A DNA stretch of 64,000 nt from Notospermus geniculatus (GCA_002633025.1 NMRB01000295.1:122599-186598), one strand, 5' to 3'. Positions 17,117 through 29,268 are shown, numbered from the stretch's first letter. Translations and numbers: made by a program. The notes: a model not told the origin generated them from the letters alone.

Positions 17117-18654
17117 AAAAAGATGATGACTTCGTCTACAGTCGTCGGGAAATTACTTGAAAGTTTAAACTTTGAGACCGCTGTTAGTGGCACTTCACCT
17201 TTCATTCGTCATTTGTGATTTGGCACAAATCATCCACCTGTAATCAGAAGAATGAACATTGCATTTCCCATTACCTGTTCACAAAGACGTTCATTTTCTG
17301 ATTTTGATTTTGAATGGAAAATAAGAAGTGGAAAATGAACAGCAGCCTTAGAGCATACTTACGAAAGAAAACTGTCATGTAGCACGTTAGGGCCAATTTG
17401 TTATTTCCTCGCCGAACAAATGCGAAGCAGATTTTGACTTTACCCTTAAAATTTAGATGTACGAAAAAAGAGTTAAATTACAGCAGACCTGTGAACATGA
17501 AGAATTTTGCACATTACGTTTACACCCCACAGAGGAAAAATCCATTTCGACCCCTTCAAAACGCCTTTCGAAGGGGTGCAATTAAGAGGTGTGAAGTCCA
17601 GATAATTGGCCTGGAATGTTTCTTCAGCTTTCTGGCTAAAGACAGAAATATCGAAAACCCCATGCGCGCACAGCTTCAAAGTCATACAGTTGAACTGCAA
17701 TTTCTTCACTATATCAAAAACATCTTTTAATTTTTGAAATAGACCTATGTTGAAAAATAACGATTTTATGGCCTTAGAAATAGCAAAAGGGAGGGGGGAA
17801 TCAAAATTGAACAGCCAATTGCTGGAATTCTGTGGCTCACGCTCCGGTAACTCTGAAGAGAGTAACTCAGACTATTGGCACCAGGGGCTCTCCATTTCAT
17901 CAACCTGCGGCCTGTGGCAATGAAAACGTAATGCATATCTCGGAATCTCGGCAGGCTCACCTATACTGGCACCAGAAGTTGGAATGATTAGAAGTAACAA
18001 ATTAATGAGGGATAAATAAAGAAATCCATACCCTGCAGATAAATGTAGGTGTTGTCGAAACATCATGATAATTGTCATTATCAGCAAATCGTTATTACTG
18101 ACAGGAGATTAAGGATTTTAAAAAAATTAGACGAAGTGTGCTCATTGTGTGAAGATAAAATGGAAAATTATATCAGTTACTCAAGAGTTTAGATGGTGCA
18201 TGACTTTTAAAACAAATTTTTTTTATTTATGATCTCGGCTTCGAAAAAAAAAATACTTTTATTCTTATGATGTATGCTGAAAATGTCCTTCAGCATGGTA
18301 CGTGATCAACTAATATCTGCCGTATTGCACATCTTCAACTGATCTTATATTCTATTTGAAGTTAATCAACTTGCGAAAAGAAAACTTTAAGATCAACAAA
18401 ATTCAAATGAACGTCCTTCGCGCGTTTACGTGGGCACTTAAGGCAGCCCTCGCTTTTGCGGCTTCCTAATTTATAATTCTGTCTGTGTTATGTCACCCAC
18501 ACGCACCACTCATAAATTTTCTAATCGGTAACTGTTCGTGGTATAAATTCTGAAACGAAGGCGTTAATCCGATCATGATTGGTTTAAGATTGAGACGTGA
18601 TCACCATCTTTAAAAAAGCCCCGAGTCCAATAGGATATACATGTAACACTTTTC
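17117..18654. other. Non-coding stretch
   Basis: Two overlapping open frames at 17398-17730 on opposite strands show no domain features. No repeat or RNA gene recognised. Confidence 0.4.
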
Positions 18655-19202
18655 ACCGTGGAGAATCGCCAGCGCATTAGCCGAGTTTCTCAGGTGGCAG
18701 CACCTGGTAGCCGAGTCGGAACATGGCGGCTGTGTCACAAATGTTGAAGATGTCAACTCCAAAGCGGGGAGCAAATGTACCGAAGATGAAAGGTATATAC
18801 GCTTAGACCATGCCGAGGATGACCTCCAGTTTACCGTCTATTAATCTAAAGCTTCCTTAATTGGAATTACGTAGTCGATTTTTAATTTGAAGTGGAAACG
18901 TTAAAGTGTCACCAGCTGGTCACTGCGATCAATGAAACAACCGGCCTACACTACGAACATTTCCACTTCAAACAAAGAAACAACACTCCTTCAGCACCTA
19001 TTTTTCGGCGTGTTCTATTGCAAATTATCACTAGATCATCTTCGATTTACTTAAACTCGCTCACCTCGACCGAAACTCTCCATCTTTCGCTTTTTAGTCG
19101 GCAACACACACATCAATATGTGACACAGCCGCCATGTTCGACTCGGATCACAGTGCTGCCACCTCAGAAACTCGGCTACTGCGATGCCGATTCTCCACGG
19201 TG
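18655..19202. mobile_element. Foldback element with CACCGTGGAGAATCG ends
   Basis: CACCGTGGAGAATCGCC and AACATGGCGGCTGTGTCACA on the left; TGTGACACAGCCGCCATGTT and GATTCTCCACGGTG on the right. Arms about 90 bases. A second smaller inverted pair (GAAGTGGAAACGTT / CATTTCCACTTC) lies inside at 18890-18970. Confidence 0.75.
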
Positions 19203-19283
19203 CTTTTTATTCATCGGTTGTAGGAGTTTCATAACATACAAATAGTTTTTTTTAGTTTCGACAATACTCTTTCAACAAGCTAT

Positions 19284-19672
19284 TTAAAGCAAATGGCTCG
19301 CGGGCTTTGTTGACAGTTGTTTGTTGACATGTCCTCAAATCAAGCGCCTTTTGAGAAAAAGGCGAAAAAAAGGATTTTAGTTTAATGGGAAATGCATTAG
19401 ACAGCCAAACTTCGGAGGCGTATTCTGCAAAATCTACCGCTTCGAAATCACTGTGAATAGTACAAAATGTACATTTTGACCGACTGAATTTAAAACTGTC
19501 ATTAACCCATTTTAACAAATTTTTAATGGAACCTCGTCCCCAGTGTTTACGTTCGCATATGTGCACAGGTTTTGCATATGGCTGGAGCACGGCTTTGCCT
19601 GGAGGCGAGATTCACTCTCTATGGGAGGTACCACCAAAAATGTAAACAAACCCCGCGAGCCATTTGCTTTAA
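19284..19672. mobile_element. TTAA-flanked element, copy 1
   Basis: TTAA at 19284-19287 and 19669-19672. Terminal inverted repeat AAGCAAATGGCTCGCGGG / CCCGCGAGCCATTTGCTT; 381 bases between the TTAAs. About 85-90% identical to 23355-23736 in opposite orientation. TTAA duplication is characteristic of piggyBac-type and Kolobok-type transposons; no transposase is present, so it is non-autonomous. Confidence 0.85.
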
Positions 19673-20266
19673 GTGTTGTATAAGAAATATACCTACATGT
19701 AAGTAGGCCTCATTAATGGGATCTTGTTTACTTCTTTATACATTTGTACAATCAGGTTTTTTGTGGGACGATGTAAATTAAAGTTCGACAGGAGAGAAAG
19801 CCTCTTTAAAGTTAGCTGGTCGTGCCAGGCAAGGTGTCAAATCAAATTTATGGCAAATACTATTAGGTCAATCTGCAACTTGCATGTTATACTGACCGCA
19901 ACTGAACCATTCCCTTCAAATATTTACACGTCGATAGGCCGTTTATCTAAGACAGATACGCTGTGCCGGATAAACAAGAGGCGTGACATTCCACATGACC
20001 ATTTCCCATTAATAGATACAAAATGTAGGGCCTATATATACTAATATTTGTCAATTTAACGGCGTATGCACCAACGAAGATTATCTTGAGCTCAGGTTGA
20101 GCCACAACTTTTCAATGGGGTTGTAGCCATTCTTTTTCCATCATCTGATGGCGCTGCGACCGTATCAGATTTTCCACTGTGACATTGTATGGAACGTCAG
20201 CGTTTTATTGAACACCCACAGAAGAAACACTGGCGCTGAAAGGGTAAATGTCGTCCTGGGTATATA
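19673..20266. other. Non-coding stretch
   Basis: No feature recognised. Confidence 0.4.
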
Positions 20267-20857
20267 CAGTGGAACCCCGGTCGACGACCACCCCTATAAC
20301 GCGACCACCCCGGAAAGACGACCAGTTTTCAATTGTCCCGATTGTTTTTCTCTTTATTTCCCTTTGGAGAGTTTCACTAACGCGACCACCCCGCTATCCA
20401 GACCGCGACCACAGCTTTGGCTGTCCCAAGTGGCAATTAGCACCTCGGTAACACGACCACCGGCAACCTAATTAGTGGTCTGATTATCAAACAAAGGCGA
20501 GTCAGCAGTGTGTGTGTACCAAACAGGACCAATTAACACATGACATAAGCCATGTGCATGACGGTTGGGGTCAGCGATCATAAAAGGCAGGCCTAAGGCA
20601 TGAGACGGGCGCAATATTTACACGGAATTCACCATTTCCACACCTGCCAGTCGTCCATCCTAGTCGTCACAGTGTCAGTGGGCTATCTGCTTACTAGTAT
20701 CAGGCCAGGCTGGAGATGGTCTAGTCTGGTTTATTAAACGAAACATGGATAAAAAAGAAAATATGACACTCAGTTTACTTCGGTCTGGATCGGCACTCAT
20801 CGGGCCGATTTCGGTAAGGCGACCACCCCGCTAACGCGACCACTTTGGGTCTGTCCC
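20267..20857 (+). mobile_element. Pogo/Tigger-like element, right part lost in gap
   Basis: Begins at a TATA context with CAGTGGAACCCCGGTCGACG, the characteristic pogo/Tigger terminal CAGTGGAACC. The interior repeats ACGCGACCACC-like units (20290, 20380, 20450, 20817, 20833) and runs into the N gap. No transposase frame is seen before the gap. Confidence 0.6.
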
Positions 20858-21017
20858 NNNNNNNNNNNNNNNNNNNNNNNNNNNNNNNNNNNNNNNNNNN
20901 NNNNNNNNNNNNNNNNNNNNNNNNNNNNNNNNNNNNNNNNNNNNNNNNNNNNNNNNNNNNNNNNNNNNNNNNNNNNNNNNNNNNNNNNNNNNNNNNNNNN
21001 NNNNNNNNNNNNNNNNN
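20858..21017. other. Assembly gap (160 N)
   Basis: Unsequenced. Long frames drawn through it are meaningless. Confidence 1.
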
Positions 21018-21144
21018 GACAGGCGAAAACACGGTTTACAATATGTACAGGCAAGTATTTTGTGCAATGCGTACATGTACATGTACATGTAGCATGCATG
21101 GCATATGGAGATGCTCGATGATACGTGAACCTGCTCATATAGCT

Positions 21145-21435
21145 AGCAGCACACTTCTGATCACCACTTTAGTTGTTCTTACAGGCAATTTTTGTGGCGG
21201 TTACACCGGTTCACAGCACACTTCACCACTCAGTGGTCTTGTGGCCACAATGAGCAATTTTCGTGGTGAGAAATCAAACCGGTTTGATTCTCGGCAACTT
21301 GTGGCAACTCGAGGTCGCAACTGATTAAAGTTCCGTGGTGAGGGGTCGTTGTGCCGGCCACCGCACACTTGGCCATTTTCGTGCCGACCACGAAAATTGC
21401 CCATATGAGCAACAAAAGTGGTGAAGTGTGCTGCT
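21145..21435. mobile_element. Foldback MITE with AGCAGCACACTTC ends
   Basis: AGCAGCACACTTCTGATCACC on the left; GGTGAAGTGTGCTGCT on the right; GGCAATTTTTGTGG pairs with CCACGAAAATTGCC. It abuts the next element. Confidence 0.7.
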
Positions 21436-21440
21436 GGCGT

Positions 21441-21689
21441 AAAGGGCTCCGCAGACTGGCGATTTTTCGAGCGATTTTCTAGGCGACCGCCCTTGCGACC
21501 ACAGAGGCGACTGAACATATTTTTAGTTTTTTTAGTTTTTGTTGACTCGTGTGCGACAAATGCTTATTTGGAAGGTCAGTGATGTTGTGGATAACATCAC
21601 TGATCGACCTCAAAGGTAATTATTGCAGGCGACGTAGTAGTCGCATCGGTAGTCGCCCCTATTTTAGTCGCCAGTGTGCGGAGCCCTTT
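21441..21689. mobile_element. Foldback MITE with AAAGGGCTCCGCA ends
   Basis: AAAGGGCTCCGCAGACTGGCG on the left and CGCCAGTGTGCGGAGCCCTTT on the right; a central hairpin TCAGTGATGTTGTGG / ATAACATCACTGA at 21580-21604. Confidence 0.75.
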
Positions 21690-22111
21690 AGGCAAGACAG
21701 TGTACCAACACTGAAGGCTATATCCCTTGAATGAAATTACAGGTACTAGAGACTTCGCGAAAGTGTTTCGAGATGACACACTTTTTTTGAACAACCATGT
21801 ACATGACGTACATGTAGGCTACATGTGACCCCCAAGACCAGTGTTTTACCTCCTCCACCGCAAGATCAAGACTGAATATTATGGATGCATTACATGGATA
21901 TACATGTACGTCTCTTAATCAAATAAACATGCATGAAAAAAATCATTGCTCATGAAAAAACGGTTGGCTAATGGGGAACTTTGTTCGCGCAATCGTTTCT
22001 CCCGAAATGAATAGCAAATTTCCTAATATCGCTGTTGACAAAATGAGTGTGCAAGTTCTCACATAGCTGCCGCAGGTCTCCTGACATGTCGTGCATTTAT
22101 GTTTTTTTCGG

Positions 22112-22545
22112 TACTACTCTTCATTCCACATCCGATTAACGCGAGGTTTATGACCGATATCCCCTCCGCTGGGTTAAATTTGACATACCATGCGTCAATC
22201 AATTTGTCTTTTTTGCCGCTACAGGCATCATCGCTGTCATTTTCCCTAAAAATGCGACATAACATTTTCTTTCACCAATCAGTTACGGCCGAAATGCTGG
22301 CCATTTTGAAATGACTCAATGCGTCGCGCATGTGTAAACTGCACTGAACGTCGTGGCGAAATAAAATAGGTTTTGAGAAAGATGTCCGTTATGCCGGCTT
22401 TACGCAAAACAATGAAGATAGCAAAAAGATACCAGCAAGAAAGACAAGTCAATTGATGTTTGGTGTGTCGAATTTGACCGAGCCGTTGCGGAGATAGATA
22501 TCGGCCGAAAACCTCGCGCCAATCAGATGTGGAATGAAGAGTAGG
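22112..22545. mobile_element. Foldback element with CTACTCTTCATTCCACATC ends
   Basis: TACTCTTCATTCCACATC and TAACGCGAGGTTTATGACCG on the left are mirrored by ACCTCGCGCCAATC and GATGTGGAATGAAGAGTA on the right. The interior also pairs (AAATTTGACATACCA / TGTCGAATTT). About 434 bases, no coding. Confidence 0.7.
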
Positions 22546-22809
22546 TGATTTTCGATTTATGTACACACATGTACGTATGGAGGAATGTCTCGTTATTGCA
22601 GAGTTTTTCTTTTGTAACCCACTGTTCAGTCGATAACTTCATTTTATGTGCTTAATAAAATTTCTTCGGTCATTCCTCTCGCCCTTCGTACTCTTCGTGA
22701 ATACCAATTACCCAATTCGAAATTTTAATGTCTGGGATAAGTTGTTTTGTACTGGTGTACAACCAGGCTTGTGCTGTGCATTTAATTCAAAAAATATTTT
22801 GGGCCTTCA

Positions 22810-23095
22810 TCTTGTACTCCAGGGCAGGATCCAGGGTTTAGAAATAGGGGGGGGGGAGGCACAACCCTGAGGGCGAAGCCCTTATTAGTTGGCGCGCGCC
22901 GCAGGCAGGGCACGTGCGCACACACGAAGGGGGGTCCGGGGGGCCTCCCCCGGGAAAATGTGAAAAATCAAAGCCCTGAGATGCGATTTCCCAGCATCTT
23001 ACACATGAAATACTAGACGATTCTTCAAAAAAATGTAGTAAAAAAATCATTGCCCCTCAAAAAATAGGGGGGTTCCCACATCTGAATTCTGGCTA
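22810..23095. mobile_element. G-run repeat with GGATCCAGG start
   Basis: GGATCCAGGGTTTAGAAATA followed by G11; GTCCGGGGGGCCTCCCCCGG at the middle. The right half is homologous to 15990-16095 in inverse orientation. Probably an old non-autonomous element. Confidence 0.5.
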
Positions 23096-23307
23096 TATTC
23101 AGCTCCGAAGCAACGTCAGATCGGTTTGCCCGTGAGCTTCACACCGCTTTGGTTTTAGCTAATGACAAGATAAATCAATGGCGAAAACGTTGATCAGCGT
23201 GTTGGCGGCCCCAATTAGTTTTAACAAGCTTCTCCTCGGTAGGAAAGTCAATCAGGGTCAGCAGTCACATGTATGCTTGGTCGCAAAATACCTTAGTAGG
23301 GACCTCC

Positions 23308-23825
23308 AGGCTTCCGTTACATGGAAGTATTCGGTATACGAAAACACCGATTAAAGCGAATAGCTCGCGGGGTTTGTATTACATTTTTGGTGGTACCTTC
23401 CATAGAGGGTGAATCTAGCCTCCAGGCAAAGCCGTGCTCCAGCCATATGCAACACCTGTGCAAATGTGCGAATGTAAACACTGGGGACGAGGTTCCATTA
23501 AAAATTTGTTAAAATGGGTTAATGACGTTTTCAAATTCAGTAGGTCAAGATGTACATTTTGTACTATTTCCATTGATTTTGAAGCGGCAGATTTTGCAGA
23601 ATACGCCTCCGAAGTTTGGCTGTCTAATGCATTTCCCATTAAACTAAAATCCTTCTTTTGCCTTTTTCTCAAAATGGTGCTTGATATCGATGACCAACTG
23701 TCATGGCGCCACAACAAACCCCGCGAGCCATTCGCTTTAACAAAGACTTCCCGAGGATTCACGACCGTGAAGCCATTTTTCACCGGCGTTTTCGTATACC
23801 GTATACTTCAATGTAAAGGAAGCCC
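23308..23825. mobile_element. GTATAC palindrome MITE, copy 3, interrupted
   Basis: Left arm 23308-23354 (GGCTTCC, CGGTATACGAAAACACCGAT) and right arm 23737-23825 (CGTATACCGTATACTTCAAT, GGAAGCC). The intact copies read CCGGTTAACAAAGG here; this copy is split exactly at that TTAA by the next element. Confidence 0.85.
23355..23736. mobile_element. TTAA-flanked element, copy 2, nested
   Basis: TTAA at 23351-23354 and 23737-23740; terminal AAGCGAATAGCTCGCGGGG / CCCCGCGAGCCATTCGCTT. Same family as 19288-19668 in the other orientation. The shared open frame in both copies is not recognised as any transposase. Confidence 0.88.
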
Positions 23826-24060
23826 CACTGTACCAGCAGCAGAGCGAGTCCTACATGTGGAAGTCCACAATACTAAGCCCTTGCACTGTCAACGGTTATT
23901 ACGGATATTCTAATTTGGGGAATTTTCCCTCCCTATCTGATGGAGAACGCGCAGGGTTCCTTGGATGGACAAGCAGTGCTGTTTTTTTCCCTAATCTATT
24001 CCATTTCATGCACATTTCGTATTCCGATATGTGCTTCCCGAATAATGATCTACCTTTGAT

Positions 24061-24414
24061 GTTGAAGGTGACAACCGTGTTGAATGGTTTACACTCAACC
24101 AGATTGAGTTTAAGCTCGGTGAAGTTCCAGGTAACAAAACCGATACGCGAAAACCCACCTTCAGAGGCCGAGGTGTTGATAATGAATCTACGAATGAAGC
24201 CGGAGTGCTCGGTGTCACCATCGATCCGACACTCAAATTGCTACCGATTGTCGTGGGGCTAGTCGTCTATATCTTGAGGCGTATTGGTGAGAACGAACCC
24301 ATCAGTTGTCGAAAAGTCATGGTTGTATGTCAAAGCGCCTATAGACTATTTTTCTGGAAACAGGCTACCCAATACGTTACCGGCGCTCCGAAACTGCTTC
24401 ACTGGGGATCCTAG
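24061..24414 (+). CDS. Possible exon of an unknown membrane protein
   Basis: An open frame with no ATG runs from a TGA at 24042 to TAG at 24412. It contains RVEWFTLNQIEFKLGEVPGN, two N-glycosylation sequons (NKT, NES) and a hydrophobic run LKLLPIVVGLVVYIL followed by RR, as at a membrane exit. A candidate acceptor (GTTGAAG|GTGAC) is weak; a good donor CAG|GTAACA at 24130 and another G|GTGAGAAC at 24289 lie inside. Random frames of this length occur elsewhere in the window, so this is suggestive only. No neighbour exon was found. Confidence 0.25.
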   Translation, partial: VEGDNRVEWFTLNQIEFKLGEVPGNKTDTRKPTFRGRGVDNESTNEAGVLGVTIDPTLKLLPIVVGLVVYILRRIGENEPISCRKVMVVCQSAYRLFFWKQATQYVTGAPKLLHWGS

Positions 24415-24489
24415 CCCACTGCCTCAATAGGTGTCACTAGTGGTTAAAACTATTGAAATGAAACTGACATCACGGTCCTGAGCAATTTC

Positions 24490-24890
24490 CCACACAAAAG
24501 TACCACTAATAGACAACACTAGCTGTCCGTCTCGGGGAATTCCCGCTGGGAATCTGCCGCGAGTATATGAATTGTACAATTTTGTACACGTACATGTATC
24601 TTAGCCAATCAGAAAGTGTGTTACGGCGGCGTCGGTTAAATCCGTGATGATGGCTTATGATTGGATCCCTCGTCCAACAGCGCGGTCTATTGATGATCCT
24701 TCACTTTTGGTGCCAATCATGCCAGTGTTTAGTGGGTCTACCTATGGGCAACCCACGCTTTTGGTGCCAATCATGTCAGTGTCTAGGGTCTACCTATGGG
24801 CAACCCACACTTTTGGTGCCAATCATGCCAGTGTTTTAGTAGTGGGTCTACCTGGGCAACCCAACACTGGGGACGAATGTACAGAGATGT
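24490..24890 (+). repeat. Interspersed repeat with internal 53-bp tandem array
   Basis: The segment CCAATCAGAAAGTGTGTTAC ... GGATCCCTCG ... CTATTGATGATCCTT recurs at 32790-32990, 46690-46800 and 58515-58620. Here 24702-24868 holds three tandem units of about 53 bases (CTTTTGGTGCCAATCATGCC, GGGTCTACCTATGGGCAACC). Ends in CCAACACTGGGGACGA, shared with the other copies. Confidence 0.7.
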
Positions 24891-27214
24891 GACACGTACA
24901 ATAAAATTTCCCCAGGCTATAGAGAACTTCATGGATAACAATGTTTGAGCGACCCTTAATGAGGCAGACCTCGACAAAATCAGAGAGGCATGATATTCAC
25001 AACATGTATTCTTGTTGTAAACAAATTGAGTTATTGCTGAAATTTAATTTCTCACACCGAACACGCCATACCATCACCTCCCTGTCTATCCACACCACGT
25101 GTTACATGTACCTCATTGTTCACTTGTACCTGAGGGAGCCAAGAAGGAACCTAAACACATCATGATAAGGGACATCATACTTGTATCGTATTGATGCGTT
25201 AAGATGCTGCGACGCGAGATGAATTTAATTGGAGTCGGTGTCCCGTTCTGGGATTGCAAATTAGCTGGCAAATTGGTAGGCTTTCCCTGAGGATTGAACA
25301 GGTATCGCAGGAAATTTGGATAATGTGGAAGTTTCCTAAAGACGCCCAGAAGGTCGGTCTTCAATAACTAGTTACTTAACAGACCTTTGAGATATCATCC
25401 AGATCACGGTCTCGTGAGAAAAACCAGACGAGACTTGCATTTTTTAACGTACGATAGCAATCACGGATAGCTTCGCATGTTTGTTCTAATTAACCAATGA
25501 CACGTTTCGAATAAATGAATGAAGAAATATTTATACTGAGCTAATCTATCTTGTTTAGCACACATCTGATGATCCCGATAGAGCGATGTGTCTGTTGGTG
25601 AATGGTATATGTACAATGACTTTCGTACACAGGGACTACACAGCGTGTCCCAACAAACGGGCAAGCATTTTTTTCACTACCCAGAGGAGAGTCTATTCGG
25701 AAAAAATGCTGATCCCGCCGGTAGTTTTCGCTCCAGATCCTATTATGTGAACCAAAGTTAAGGTCCTGGGTTATTCGTTCCTTGCAGAAAAATGCAGGCC
25801 GACATGTGCATGTTGAACATAACGATAGTAGACCTACTTTTAGTATCCTCACACTTTAGATAATGTATGAATATTTACCGTTAATCCCTCCACTGCAATA
25901 ATGTTGAATTTGTGGACGCAGTCTAGACCTCGTAATTGCTCGGTGGTGTTGTAAACGCCTTAACGGCAAGCTGACGTTGTGAACTTTTGGAACGTGGTCA
26001 GACGTTGTAAATGAAACATGTCAAAACACCATAAAAGTACAAGTTATATGACGAAAATGAAGGCACCTGCGGGGTCTATCAGTCAAAAGGAATCGAATGA
26101 GACGCGCCTTGGAACTAATTAGCTAATAAGCTGAAAAAAACTAGTAGTCGGAACACCCAAGAAATGTTACATGTTGAAGATCAAACAAAATGAGTTCGAG
26201 GTTTTTTCTACTTAGTCCACCCCTTTTGATAGCAATATTTTCAACAGATATTGAGTACTCCGCACGTGAATTCCATGAATGCTGCCAGATGTTCCGAGAC
26301 AGGGCAGCCATGACACTTGTGGATTTTACTTGCTGGAACTACTTTAATGTACCGTACTGAGCGTGTGGTGTACATGAAGTACAGGTCAAAACACCATCGC
26401 CAAGCGAGGTTCTGTGGGTTTGTGACATTGCTGCCACTAGTGAATATGTCATTTACACGCTTCTTCTCTAAGAAAATTGTACCTGTTTTTCATGTTTGGT
26501 GAATTTCTTTGTTTTTGATTACGTATAAGCTATAATTCTTGCTCATTTTCTGTTTCTATAAAGCACAGTGATCACATTGGACCATAAAAACAGTCAAAGG
26601 GGGTGCCTTTATTGCTTTTCTCGGAGGGGCCTGGATCCAAGCAATATGAAAATGTACAGCTTCTCCTTTAACTTCGGTGTGATCCAATGTGCCTTTTCAG
26701 CTGCCAGGCCTTTTGCAGGATTCTCCAACAGGCAAATACATTTGACATTTTCGAGATGACAGTTGTTACCCGAGAACCTGAGGGTATACACAGTTGTCCA
26801 TGACAAACATCAATTGAACAACGAAAAATGTTCTTCCACCGTACCGGTACTGCGAAAGCAGTCCTGGAAACTCCGTGTAGTAGTGGTTTTAACAGCGGTG
26901 AGAAGACAGCTGGCGATGAAAATGGTATCTGACAACCAAAATACATTCGCATGTTTAAATTTACTCCAAATTTTCATGTATGTACATGTACATGTACTGA
27001 CTTCGGTTTTAGCACGCGAGTACATGTATACGAATTGGTGGTTTATCGTTCGAATCTGACAGCAGCAGACCCCTTACCTTTGCATGGTTGGACAGCATGT
27101 CTTCGGTGACCCCCCCCCCCTCCGAAGATACGTCTCCTTCAATAGTCAGAAGACTTCCCATGTTTCCACTTGGATATGACCCAATTAGCCCACACTAATT
27201 GGTCAAATCATTGG
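24891..27214. other. Non-coding stretch
   Basis: No convincing gene or structured repeat. Minor features: ACATGTACATGTAC at 26983-26998 and a C12 run at 27110. Confidence 0.4.
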
Positions 27215-27535
27215 TTTAAAGGGGCATAGGCTGGGGGGAGGGGTGCACTGGGTGCACGTGCACCTCCCCTCAGCAGTAAGAGAGTTCCGCTCTGGGCAAG
27301 CAGAAAAAAATAAACCTTGTAATCGTGTAAATTTTGGCTTTAAAGAATTAGCACTGAAATCACGTCTCAGAGCATCTAGATTCCAAAATTTTCTGGCGGA
27401 GGTCCCCCAGATCCCCCTCCAGGGCAAACCTTTTTTACTCTTCAGCAGACTGTGAAATTTCATGCCTACGCTGTGCAAGGAGTTCCGCTTGCACAAAAAA
27501 GTGCACCTACCCGGGCTGCTCAGACCAGCCTACGC
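27215..27535. mobile_element. Degenerate G-run/C-run repeat
   Basis: GGCTGGGGGGAGGGGTGCACTG followed by GTGCACGTGCACCTCCCC (a palindrome) and ending GTGCACCTACCCGGGCTG. Similar in composition to 15970 and 22810. Boundaries uncertain. Confidence 0.4.
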
Positions 27536-27572
27536 CCTTGTTTACTGCCCTCTTTTGGTCATTGTCAAACAT

Positions 27573-27720
27573 GCGAATAGGAGGTGACAGACAGTGTTGA
27601 CCAATAGGTGTCACTACGGCCCAATTCAATGCCTTGCACACCCATTCATGCTTGATTGAGCATGAATCAGGAAAAGTTTCTTTTGTATTGGGCGGCTAGA
27701 ACTTCAGCCACCAATACCCC
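27573..27720. mobile_element. CAATAGGAGC-type MITE, copy 2 (degenerate)
   Basis: GAATAGGAGGTGACAG then GACCAATAGGTGTCACTACG and GCCCAATTCAATGC as in 5503-5681; the right end is degraded. Confidence 0.55.
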
Positions 27721-28457
27721 AGTCACCGTGTCAGATCGCCTGTGAGATATTACGAAATTATAACGGCTTTATCGTTTTTCGTGAACCATCTGACACACAC
27801 ATTTACCATTTCCATCGGTTACTCCATAAATCAACTTTGGTCCGCTAATTCTCAAACAAATTTTTAGCCGTCCTAACAAGTTATCATTATTATTTGTATT
27901 GCATGACTGCAGCACAATAATTTTCTTTCACGAAGTCGCAGTTTGTATTGACGTCGTTTTGAAGGATCGCCACGCCGGTCGTAGTGCATTGAGTTATGTA
28001 AACATGGCGCCGAAAGTGAAATAGAGTTTGCCAAAGAGATCAATTTTTGTCTAGATCAAAAAGAAGTTTAGACAAGATGCTCCCTGCGTGCCCGAAATAT
28101 GATTAAAATCACTGGAGCTATTTTGACATTGGTTTGGTATATTAGCAGAGCTAGAGGAAAAAACCTGGCGCATTAAATTGATTTATGGTCTATATGCAAA
28201 GAAGCAACAAATTACATCCTGCGAATCTGCTAATGGCTTATTATTAAAGCACGACTGTAGGCGTTAGGTTTTATACATGTACATGTACTTCGCGACGGTC
28301 GACGTAACATTTGACCTTGGGCAACCTCGTTTACAGGTCTACAAACACGGTCAATGTACACCGTATACCACAGCACTAATTCATGGTGGCGAGGTTGATC
28401 ATGATCTTGTGTCAATAGCCTACATGCTCGACAAGACTGTTCAAATCTACCTATTTG

Positions 28458-28809
28458 AATAGGGCTTTTTCACTTGGCAAGTGCGCGCACATGAGCACAT
28501 TCCCTAAACCCGCAGTTATCTATGATTGGTTGGTTGGTGCAAGTAGGCGTGGATTCGTAACAATAGCAATTGTGCCATGCAGTATTCCAGTGTTCATAAC
28601 TGGACAAGCCTCGTCGACCACGAAAGCCTGAAATAGAATAGGGTTTTTTCACTTGGCAAGTGCGCGCACATGAGCACGTTCCCTAAACCCGCAGTTATCT
28701 ATGATTGGTTGGTTGGTCCAAGTAGGCGTGGATTCGTAACAATAGCAATTGTGCAATGCAGTTTTCCAGTGTTCATGAATAACTGGACAAGCTTCGTCAA
28801 CCACGAAAG
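28458..28809 (+). repeat. Tandem duplication, 2 x 178 bp
   Basis: Units 28458-28635 and 28636-28809 share CACTTGGCAAGTGCGCGCAC, ATGATTGGTTGGTTGGT and AACAATAGCAATTGTGC with few differences. No coding potential. The preceding 27721-28457 shows nothing recognisable beyond ACATGTACATGTAC at 28277. Confidence 0.9.
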
Positions 28810-29059
28810 GGTCTCAACTCTGACGGAATGAGGGCCAGCAGGGCACTGCCAGACAGAACATGTGGCACGAGGGGGGCCGGGGGGGGGTATTTCATATCGG
28901 GGCCATTACATTCTACAACACTGGCAATCTCACAAAATTTCAGTTTAGTGAGCTATTCGCGCCGACGACAGTACAGTTTCCCGAACGGCCGTGTTAAAAT
29001 GCAATTGCCAGTTGTTGTTACCGAGCCGCGGTTCATTTTGCGAATAGGTCGCTTCAAAG

Positions 29060-29268
29060 ACGAGACCGTTCAGACAGTTTCCGCATTGTCGTCACTTGCG
29101 CGAGAGCATATGAACACAATAGGGCGAGCAAGTATTAGACCATTGAGACCGTGTCCCATTGTCGCCATTTGCGCGAGCAAATAAATACAATGGGGCGAGC
29201 AAGTAGCTTCATAACATTGGACCATCGAGACCGTGTTCCATTGTCGCCATTTGCGCGCGAGTAAATAG
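29060..29268 (+). repeat. 82-bp tandem repeat, about 2.5 units
   Basis: Units starting at about 29067, 29149 and 29230 share GAGACCGTGT(C/T)CCATTGTC, CATTTGCGCGAGCAAATA and GGGCGAGCAAGTA. Confidence 0.75.

Noticed and set aside
17398-17730. Overlapping frames on both strands as genes
   Set aside because: No motif, signal or homology-like pattern; consistent with chance.
19252-19590. Reverse-transcriptase fragment in the TTAA element
   Set aside because: Only a faint resemblance over about 25 residues, no catalytic motif, and the element has DNA-transposon ends; kept as an unexplained frame only.
20775-21324. Long open frames across 20858-21017
   Set aside because: They consist mainly of N-derived unknown residues over an assembly gap.
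28005-28022. Start of a gene at ATGGCGCCGAAAGTG
   Set aside because: The frame stops after six codons; YY1-like ATGGCG motifs occur in several mobile elements here (18722, 34203, 34808, 41315).
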